From the NCBI GenBank assembly GCA_005879205.1, contig VBLD01000086.1:1-33020 (forward strand): a stretch of 33,020 bases of DNA, read 5' to 3'. Of the stretch, positions 17,456 to 23,523 are shown piece by piece. The translations under genes were made by a program, and so were the position numbers. This DNA comes from Deltaproteobacteria bacterium. Its GTDB lineage: Bacteria; Desulfobacterota; Binatia; DP-6. The notes under the pieces were generated by a model that worked only from the letters and a program-made list of their open reading frames with translations, did no database searches and was not told where the DNA came from. Numbering within the stretch: position 1 is the first letter of the stretch; each line of letters opens with the position of its first letter.

Positions 17456-18661
17456 ATGCGCCCCGAGACGGAGCTCGACGCCGGACACCGCCGCCTGCTC
17501 GGCCTCCTCGGCCTCGCCATCTTCTTCGAGGGCTACGGGCGCTCGATCGTGAGCGTCACGCTGCGGCCGATCGGGCAGGACCTCGGCGTGCCGGCACCCG
17601 AGCTCTCCTATGCGCTCGCGATCATCAGCGCAGGCGCGCTCGGCGTGCTCGTCCTCGGTCACCTGACCGACCGCTTCGGGCGCCGTCGGCTCCTGCTCGG
17701 CTGCGTCCTCCTCTACTCGCTGCTCGGCGCCGCGACGGCCACGGCCCGCACGCTGCCCGCGCTGGTGGTGTGGCAGGCAGCGGCGCGCATGTTCCAGGAG
17801 GGCGCCCTCTCCGCGGCCGTGGTCATCGCGGTCGAGGAGACGCCGGCGCTCCGGCGGGGCCTCGCGCAGGGCGTCCTCGGCGTCGCCAACTCGATCGGCT
17901 CGGGACTCGGGGCCTTCCTGCTCGGGTTCATCGGGCTCTTTCCCGGCGGCTGGCGCGGCCTCTGTCTGGTGAGCCTGTTGCCGGTCGGGCTCATTCCCTT
18001 TCTCCGGGGCGCGATCCCCGAGAGCCGCCGCTGGACCCTGCGCGCACCCCGCAGCCGGCAACTCCTGCCCCGCGCCTACCGGGGCCGCATGCTCGCCGGC
18101 CTGGCCGTCTTCTTTCTCGGCATGAGCTACGACGTCGCCGGCTTCGCCTTCACCGCGTTCTGGCCGATGAGCCGGCACGGGTGGTCCGCGGCCCGGACCA
18201 GCGCGCTGATCGTCGTCGCCGGCGGTGCGGGACTCCCCGGCTTCTGGTTCGGCGGCCGCCTCACCGACCGGGTGGGCCGTCGGCGCTCGGCCGCCCTCTT
18301 TCTCGTGGGGCTGGCGGCGGCCGAGGCCGTCTTCTTCCTCGGCGGGCCTGGCGCGCTCTGGCCGAGCTTCACCGCCATGGTGTTCTGCCAGGCCGGCAAG
18401 ACGACCGTCCTCCGCTCGTGGGCCCCGGAGCTCTTTCCGACGAGCCTGCGCGGGACGGCGTCGTCGCAGCTCGCCGCCGGAGGAGTGCTCGGTTCGATGG
18501 CGGGGCTCGCGGCGGCCGGAGCCCTCGGAGCAGCCCTCGCCGACATCGGCCTCGGGATCACGCTGGTCGCGAGCGCGGGCCTCGTCGCCGCCGTCCTGGC
18601 CTACTGCCTGCCGGAGACCGGCGGGCTCGAGCTCGAGACCGCCTCTCCCGAGGTACCGTGA
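17456..18661 (+). CDS. Major facilitator superfamily transporter
   Basis: A 401-aa inner-membrane protein with about twelve hydrophobic segments. Two copies of the MFS signature loop are seen after helices 2 and 8: GHLTDRFGRRR and GRLTDRVGRRR. The central cytoplasmic loop contains the PESRRW segment typical of the sugar/metabolite:H+ symporter branch, and a second PET (LPETGGLELE) ends the protein. This resembles aromatic-acid or sugar porters, but the substrate cannot be read from sequence. ATG 17456 has only a weak AGAG nearby. It is divergent from the SDR operon, which may share control with it. Confidence 0.9.
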   Translation: MRPETELDAGHRRLLGLLGLAIFFEGYGRSIVSVTLRPIGQDLGVPAPELSYALAIISAGALGVLVLGHLTDRFGRRRLLLGCVLLYSLLGAATATARTLPALVVWQAAARMFQEGALSAAVVIAVEETPALRRGLAQGVLGVANSIGSGLGAFLLGFIGLFPGGWRGLCLVSLLPVGLIPFLRGAIPESRRWTLRAPRSRQLLPRAYRGRMLAGLAVFFLGMSYDVAGFAFTAFWPMSRHGWSAARTSALIVVAGGAGLPGFWFGGRLTDRVGRRRSAALFLVGLAAAEAVFFLGGPGALWPSFTAMVFCQAGKTTVLRSWAPELFPTSLRGTASSQLAAGGVLGSMAGLAAAGALGAALADIGLGITLVASAGLVAAVLAYCLPETGGLELETASPEVP

Positions 18662-18664
18662 GCG

Positions 18665-20179
18665 CTACCCGCCGAGCGCGGCGAGAAGCCCGGGCACGTC
18701 GGGAGATCCCCAGCCCGTGGTGAGGTCGTAGCCGCGATGCGCCCTGAAGCCGGGCCGTACCGCCGCGCCCCGGCGCACCGCGGTCGTGCCGTCCACCACG
18801 TCGTGAAAGACCCGCGGGCCGCCGTACCCCTGCTGCCGCCCGAGGCGATAGAGGGTGGGGTTCAGGAGCCCGAGCGGCCGACCTCGCGCCTCGCCGAGGA
18901 GCGCCACCACGCCGGCCCAGGCGGGCGCCGCGGCGCTCGTCCCACCGATGCAGCACACGACGCGCGAGCCCACGCCGATCGGGTAGTCGTCCGCCGGGGC
19001 CGCCACGTCGGGCACGGCGCGACCGACTCCTCTCCGCTGGTAGAAGGGCCGCGGGAAGAAGTTCGCGCGGCCGCCGCCGCTGGCCGTCGAGCCGGTGTTC
19101 CAGGCGCGCTCGCTCCCGTAGCCGACGGCATCGCCGGCGTCGTCGCGCAACGGCTGGACCTCCGTGCCGCCGACGGCCGTCACGTGCGGTGAGGCGGCCA
19201 GCACGTCGACCTCGCGCCGTCCGCAGCTGAAGGCTCCGGTATCGCCGGACGCCACCAGCACCGTCTGACCCTGGGCGGCGGCCTGCCGGAAGATGACGTC
19301 CGCGGCGCGGGCGAGCCGCTGCAGCACGGCGTGCGAGCTGCACACCGCCAGCGAGATGCTGACGACCGGCGCGGGGTTGACGTTGACCTGCCGGGCGAGA
19401 ATGAGGAAGAGGTCCGTCCCGCGTACCACCTCGATCTCCGCCGCCGGCGCCACCGCACCTGCCCAGGTGGCGTCGAGTGTCGCCTCGGTCCGGAACGGCC
19501 CCTGCCCGAGGCCGGGATCCTGGCCCGCCACGACGTCGCGCAGCGTCGTGGGCGGCAGGCCGAAAAAGGCGCGAAAGTTCGCCACCGCGTCCCCGTCTGC
19601 CTCACCGATGGCCGGAATGCTGATCCGCTGGCCGGCACCGGTGAGCGGGGCGACGGAAGGCGCATCGAGGCCGTAGATGCGCCGGAAGTCCGCGGGCGAG
19701 ATGTAGAACCGATTTCCCGGGGTGCGTGCTGCAGGGCGCACCGTGATCCGCGGAGCCGTACGGGCACCCTCGAGGCCGAGCACGTCGAGCGCACCGAGCT
19801 CCGCGGGCGGTCGCGGCGGACGCGAGCTCCGGAACCGGCCGTGCGCCCAGCCGAGGCGCACGCCGAAGGCCGCCTCCACCGCCGCGGGCGGCCCGTCGAA
19901 CTGGATCAGCGTGCGGTCTGCGAAGCGATGGCGCACCCGCAGGCCCTGCGCGCGGAGCCAGGCCGACGTGCGTCGGACCGACCGCGGGGATGCCCCGAAA
20001 CGCCGTCCGAATTCGTGCGGATCGACCCAGCGACGGTGGGGCCGGGTGATGAAGTGCTCGAGCCCGAGCGGGTTTCGGCCGTGAAGAACGAGCATCAGCG
20101 GCTGGGTGCGCTCCTGCGCACCGGCGACGCCGACGAGCAGGGACACGAATACCAGGGCAAGCAGTCCCACGCGGCGCAT
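18665..20179 (-). CDS. Sedolisin/kumamolisin-type serine-carboxyl peptidase (S53), secreted
   Basis: A 504-aa precursor: signal peptide (about 1-21, VAGAQ), a pro-kumamolisin activation domain (about 28-145, with the strand RTLIQFDGPPAAVEAAFGV), and the S53 catalytic domain (about 155-504). The triad is present: Glu232 and Asp236 in EATLD, and Ser415 in GGTSAAAP. Asp313 in SGDTGAF is the oxyanion residue. The C-terminal calcium site has FHDVVDGTT and GYDLTTGWGSPD. Such enzymes self-process and cleave proteins at acidic pH outside the cell. ATG 20179 gives the signal peptide and is preferred to the longer frame. No partner is obvious; it lies 103 bp after the radical SAM gene. Confidence 0.93.
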   Translation of the reverse strand: MRRVGLLALVFVSLLVGVAGAQERTQPLMLVLHGRNPLGLEHFITRPHRRWVDPHEFGRRFGASPRSVRRTSAWLRAQGLRVRHRFADRTLIQFDGPPAAVEAAFGVRLGWAHGRFRSSRPPRPPAELGALDVLGLEGARTAPRITVRPAARTPGNRFYISPADFRRIYGLDAPSVAPLTGAGQRISIPAIGEADGDAVANFRAFFGLPPTTLRDVVAGQDPGLGQGPFRTEATLDATWAGAVAPAAEIEVVRGTDLFLILARQVNVNPAPVVSISLAVCSSHAVLQRLARAADVIFRQAAAQGQTVLVASGDTGAFSCGRREVDVLAASPHVTAVGGTEVQPLRDDAGDAVGYGSERAWNTGSTASGGGRANFFPRPFYQRRGVGRAVPDVAAPADDYPIGVGSRVVCCIGGTSAAAPAWAGVVALLGEARGRPLGLLNPTLYRLGRQQGYGGPRVFHDVVDGTTAVRRGAAVRPGFRAHRGYDLTTGWGSPDVPGLLAALGG

Positions 20180-20239
20180 CCGGCGGATAGTACGCGCGGT
20201 CGCCGGTCGCGCCAAGACAAAAGTGGCCCCTTCCGCCCG

Positions 20240-20271
20240 GGAAAACCCCGAGCGCTCGGTGCGGAAAACCC
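20240..20271 (-). terminator. Palindrome flanked by repeated GGAAAACCC after the radical SAM gene
   Basis: CCGAGCGCTCGG (20248-20259) is a perfect 12-bp palindrome, with GGAAAACCC at 20240-20248 and again at 20263-20271. Read on the minus strand it is a short stem followed by GGTTTT, 12 bp or more after the stop at 20283. A weak terminator is likely; a protein-binding site for the peptidase gene is possible. Confidence 0.4.
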
Positions 20272-20282
20272 GCTGTCCCGCC

Positions 20283-22133
20283 TCAGGCGCCCGCGGGCAT
20301 CCCCAGCCGCACACCCTCGGCGCTCACGATCCCGCCGCCCAGGTAGTGGCCGCGAGCCTCCTCGTCGGTGAGGACTTCGCGACGCGCTCCCGGCAACCGC
20401 CGCTGCCAGATGCCACCCAGCATCGGGTGACGGCCCGCGCGATAGCTGTAGTAGTAGTAGGCCCGCTGTCGCCACATCGCCGAGCGGGCCTCTCGGCCGA
20501 GGCCCGGCACCCGGTGCAGCGTGAGGAGCGAGCGCAGCGTGTTCCGGCCCGAATAGAAGGTGAGATACGCGTCCCGGTATGCCTGCACGACCTCGGCCGT
20601 CGTCATGCGCGGGTGGTGCGAGACCATGTGCTGCGAGTCGTAGTTGTTGAAGTCCCAGTCGAGGATCGTGCCGTCGCGCACCGCACGGTCGTGGTCCTCG
20701 GTGCCCGGCAGCGGCGTGACGACGAAGAACGAAGCCAGGTCGACGCCCACCTCGAGCAGCCACTCGGCGGACTGCCGCCCGCACTCGGGCCCGTCGAAGG
20801 GAAACCCGATCATGTAGCCGCAGTGGACCGCCACGCCGTGACGGTGCCAGTTGTGGACGACCCGCCGGTACTTCTCCTTGACGGCGGCGAGCGCCCCGTC
20901 CGCCGCCTCGTCCTTACGGCGCCGGTGCTCCTTCTCGAGGTTCTGGACCTTCGTCGTGGCCAGCAGGTTCTGCGGGTTGAAGGTCTCGAAGCCGACGAAC
21001 GCCGAGTAGCAGCCCGCCGCGGCGGAGAGCTCGAGGAACCGCTCGCACTTCCGGCGCTGTGACGACGGCGATTCGCCGGGCCCGAGCGCGCCGAAGGCAG
21101 CCGCCTCGGCGTCCACCTGCATCATGAAGGTGAGCTCGTGCCCGTCGCGGCGGTACGCGGCCATGCCTTCGAGGATGGGCTCCCAGGTGGGGCTCCGGAA
21201 GAAGTCGTCGTCGACGATGAAGAGCGAGCGGATGCCGTGGTGATCGCCGGCGTCGCGAATCCAGCGTACCACCGCCTCGGGATCGCGGGCCCGCATCGTT
21301 CGCCCCATGACGTTCTTCACGCTGCAGTAGGAGCAGGTGAAGGGACAGCCGCGCGACGTGTCGAGCGTCGTCATGTTGGACGACGCGAAGCGGTGGAGGT
21401 AAGGGTCGCTGATCGCCGGGAGCTGCGCGCCGGTGATCACCGGCACGGTGATCTCTCCGGAGCCGGTCTTGGCACGGATGCCGTCGGTGACGCTGTAGCT
21501 CGGCCGCAGCTCGCCCCGGAGATAGTCGTCGAGCAGCTCGCACCAGATCGTCTCGGCCTCGCCGACGACCGTCGTGATGCCGCAGTCCTCGAGGAACACA
21601 CGGGTCTCGGGATGGCCGCTCACGTGGAAGCCGCCGAACAGCACCGGGAACCCGGCGCGGCGGAACTGAAACGCGAGGTCCCGCCCGCGCGGGTACTGGT
21701 TGGTCTGCACGCCGGCGAGACCGACGACGACTTCGACCCCGTCCTCGAGCGCCTTCTCCTGGATGGCGCGGATGGTGGCGGGAAGAATCGGGCCATCCAC
21801 CTGCTCGTCCCAGATGACCGTTTCGAGGTAGACGCCCTGATCGCGGCGCAGCTGGTTGTAGGTGTCGTTGAGAGCCGCCAGGACCGTGAGCGTGTTGTTC
21901 GGCAGCACGCCCTTCCAGAACCACTGCACCCACCCCGCGTCGTCGTACTTCGACGGCTTGATGAAATACACGCGGAGCGTTCGGCAGACGATCGCATCGG
22001 GGCGGAGCGGCACCGCAGTCGGAAGGGCATCGGCCACGGCCCCGAGCTCGCCTGCGGCGCTCGCGGCACGGCGAAAGACGACCCAGACAAAGACGGCGAC
22101 GGCGCCGCCAAAGGCGGCCACGAGCACGGACAT
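20283..22133 (-). CDS. Membrane-anchored B12-binding-type radical SAM protein
   Basis: A 616-aa protein. A single N-terminal hydrophobic helix (about 2-20) anchors it, which is unusual for this family. A B12-binding-like alpha/beta domain (about 50-210) follows: VYFIKPSKYDD, VVVGLAGVQTN and GGFHVSGHPE. The radical SAM core (about 250-480) has the iron-sulfur motif CPFTCSYC (Cys263, 267, 270), then SLFIVDDDFF and GFETFNP. The C-terminal domain is family-specific. These proteins use SAM radicals, with or without cobalamin, for methylations and rearrangements; the substrate is unknown. The helix suggests a lipid or envelope substrate (inference). ATG 22133 is set by a perfect AGGAGG 6 nt upstream. 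The promoter and an inverted repeat lie just upstream. Confidence 0.9.
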   Translation of the reverse strand: MSVLVAAFGGAVAVFVWVVFRRAASAAGELGAVADALPTAVPLRPDAIVCRTLRVYFIKPSKYDDAGWVQWFWKGVLPNNTLTVLAALNDTYNQLRRDQGVYLETVIWDEQVDGPILPATIRAIQEKALEDGVEVVVGLAGVQTNQYPRGRDLAFQFRRAGFPVLFGGFHVSGHPETRVFLEDCGITTVVGEAETIWCELLDDYLRGELRPSYSVTDGIRAKTGSGEITVPVITGAQLPAISDPYLHRFASSNMTTLDTSRGCPFTCSYCSVKNVMGRTMRARDPEAVVRWIRDAGDHHGIRSLFIVDDDFFRSPTWEPILEGMAAYRRDGHELTFMMQVDAEAAAFGALGPGESPSSQRRKCERFLELSAAAGCYSAFVGFETFNPQNLLATTKVQNLEKEHRRRKDEAADGALAAVKEKYRRVVHNWHRHGVAVHCGYMIGFPFDGPECGRQSAEWLLEVGVDLASFFVVTPLPGTEDHDRAVRDGTILDWDFNNYDSQHMVSHHPRMTTAEVVQAYRDAYLTFYSGRNTLRSLLTLHRVPGLGREARSAMWRQRAYYYYSYRAGRHPMLGGIWQRRLPGARREVLTDEEARGHYLGGGIVSAEGVRLGMPAGA

Positions 22134-22144
22134 GGGAGGCCTCC

Positions 22145-22162
22145 TTGCGTTGCGAGACGCAA
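22145..22162 (-). promoter_or_regulatory. Inverted repeat in the radical SAM leader
   Basis: TTGCGT (22145-22150) and its exact complement ACGCAA (22157-22162) with a 6-nt spacer, next to the AGGAGG ribosome site. Position fits an operator or a translation-controlling hairpin. Confidence 0.4.
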
Positions 22163-22177
22163 TGACGCGACGCGGGT

Positions 22178-22207
22178 CTTGTAGCGAGGCTTTGCGCACG
22201 GTGTCAA
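22178..22207 (-). promoter_or_regulatory. Sigma-70-type promoter of the radical SAM gene
   Basis: On the minus strand, a perfect -35 TTGACA (22202-22207), an 18-bp spacer and TACAAG (22178-22183). It gives a leader of about 37 nt to the ATG at 22133. Confidence 0.55.
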
Positions 22208-22385
22208 TGCCTCGCTCGACCTCTACCGCGCTGCAGCACGAGACGTCAGCAGATAGAAAATCAAACTAGCGGCTTTGCGCCCCGGGCGCTTTGCCCCTGC
22301 ACAGATCTGCACGCGACCGAAACATTCTCGGCGCGTCGCCCTCCGGTATCGTCGCCGGCCCAACGGCGTGATCAGCACCCCGCGC

Positions 22386-22401
22386 TGGCACGCTTTAAGC
22401 A
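22386..22401 (+). promoter_or_regulatory. Sigma-54-like promoter of the TIR gene
   Basis: TGGCACG, CTTT, AAGCA at 22386-22401. The -24 element is a perfect TGGCACG and the GG-N10-GC spacing is exact; the -12 half (AAGCA for TTGCA) is imperfect. Transcription would start near 22411, with a 28-nt leader and GAGG (22431-22434) as ribosome site before ATG 22439. Confidence 0.45.
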
Positions 22402-22438
22402 CCCTTACCCCGGCGACCTTCGCATCGTTCGAGGCGCC

Positions 22439-23263
22439 ATGCCCGCGCTGTCACCGCCGTTTCGTGCGCATCTGACGAGACCTCGAGTCCACGCGATCCT
22501 CGTCCTGGATCAGATCCGGCAGGGCCACCGGCTCGTCGGGCAGCTCACGCGCCAGGACGAGCTGCACGGCGCGGAGGACGAGTACTACGCCTGGCACGAC
22601 TACAACCAGCATCTGCTGGGGCTCCTGCTCTCCCGGCGCGACGTCCTCCAGACCTATCTTCGCGCGGCCGTCCGGCCGACGCCGCCGCGAGGTCCGACGG
22701 GCGGAGGCGGACTCCTCGACGGTCTGAGGACGGAGATCCGGGCGCTCGAGTCGGTCGCCGAGCGTCTGGGCGTTGCTCCGCTCCTGCTCGGCTCGGAGCC
22801 CGCCGGGGCACCAGCACCGCGCACGACGGTGTTGCTCGTCCACGGGCGGAACGTGGCGGTCAAGGAGACGGTGGCGCGCTTCCTCATGCGGCTCGGCCTC
22901 GAGCCGATCCTGCTCGACGAGGAGGCGGCTCACGGCCGGACGCTCATGGAGAAGCTCGAAGCGTATTCCCGCGTGTCCTTTGCCGTCGTCCTGCTCACCG
23001 CCGACGACCTCGGCGCGCTCGTCTCGGAACGTCGAAGCCTCCGACCGCGCGCTCGTCAGAACGTGATCTTCGAGCTCGGCTTCTCGTTCGCCAACCTCAC
23101 GCGGCGTCGGGTGTGCGCGCTCTACGAAGAGGGAGTCGAGCTGCCCTCCGACGTGCACGGCGTCGAGTACCAGCTCTTGGACGCCGCCGGCGTCTGGAAG
23201 TCGCGCCTCGCCCGCGAGCTGCACGCCGCCGGCTTGGAGTTCGACCCGATGAAGGTGCTCTGA
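22439..23263 (+). CDS. TIR-like nucleotide-binding protein (CAP12/Pycsar-effector TIR type)
   Basis: A 274-aa protein. Residues 1-118 form a helical domain containing EDEYYAWHDYNQHLLGLLLSRRD; residues 129-272 are the TIR-like domain shared with effectors of cyclic-nucleotide immunity. Motifs include VLLVHGRNVAVKETVARFL (first strand and helix), LEPILLDE, RTLMEKLEAYSRVSFAVVLLTADD, RARQNVIFELGF and the tail GVWKSRLARELHAAG. Glu171 or Glu174 is a candidate NADase residue. Related domains cleave NAD+ when triggered, killing infected cells. Here the domain is fused to an unknown helical part and no cyclase gene is adjacent, so the trigger is not known. The start is ATG 22439 with GAGG upstream. 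The gene appears to be monocistronic. Confidence 0.88.
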   Translation: MPALSPPFRAHLTRPRVHAILVLDQIRQGHRLVGQLTRQDELHGAEDEYYAWHDYNQHLLGLLLSRRDVLQTYLRAAVRPTPPRGPTGGGGLLDGLRTEIRALESVAERLGVAPLLLGSEPAGAPAPRTTVLLVHGRNVAVKETVARFLMRLGLEPILLDEEAAHGRTLMEKLEAYSRVSFAVVLLTADDLGALVSERRSLRPRARQNVIFELGFSFANLTRRRVCALYEEGVELPSDVHGVEYQLLDAAGVWKSRLARELHAAGLEFDPMKVL

Positions 23264-23273
23264 CGGGCGGGCC

Positions 23274-23310
23274 GGCGGGAAGGGGCGCCCCCGCGGCGCC
23301 CCTTCCCGCC
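23274..23310. terminator. Perfect 16-bp stem hairpin after the TIR gene
   Basis: GGCGGGAAGGGGCGCC (23274-23289) and its exact complement (23295-23310) with a 5-nt loop, starting 10 bp after the TIR stop. It is likely a bidirectional terminator for the convergent TIR and PtsP genes, though no T-run follows. Its right half resembles a repeat found again at 31759-31790. Confidence 0.65.
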
Positions 23311-23373
23311 CCGCACGCCGGTGGCGCATCGAGCGCCGAGACGGCCGGCGGCGTGTACCGCGGCGCCCTCGCG

Positions 23374-23497
23374 GGAGCGGGGACGCCGGATCGGCGACCT
23401 CCGCAGCCTCCGCGCGCGCCTGCAGATTCGGGGGGACGCCTCAAGTCCGAGGCGCGCGTGAGGCGAGGACCGGGAGCCGAGCCGGCGTCCCCGCTCC
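23374..23497. repeat. Nested inverted repeats in the TIR-PtsP intergenic region
   Basis: An outer perfect 16-bp inverted repeat, GGAGCGGGGACGCCGG (23374-23389) and its complement (23482-23497). Between them, CGCGCGCCT (23413-23421) pairs with AGGCGCGCG (23450-23458), and GGAC (23434-23437) with GTCC (23445-23448). The whole could fold as one long multi-stem structure. The 23463-23479 segment recurs, inverted, at 31788-31804. Confidence 0.6.
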
Positions 23498-23523
23498 TGC
23501 GCACCGACGCCGCGATAACACGC

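Larger units (their letters stand above)
22134..22438. other. 305-bp divergent intergenic region between radical SAM and TIR genes
   Basis: No reading frame of note. It holds a sigma-70-type promoter on the minus strand, an inverted repeat in the radical SAM leader, a 13-bp GC palindrome (GCGCCC-C-GGGCGC at about 22277-22289), and a sigma-54-like promoter on the plus strand. It is more AT-rich around 22250-22270 than its surroundings. Confidence 0.7.

Noticed and set aside
22439-23263. A complete CBASS or Pycsar system
   Set aside because: Only the TIR-like effector is recognisable; no nucleotide cyclase, STING or HORMA/TRIP13-type gene lies on either side.
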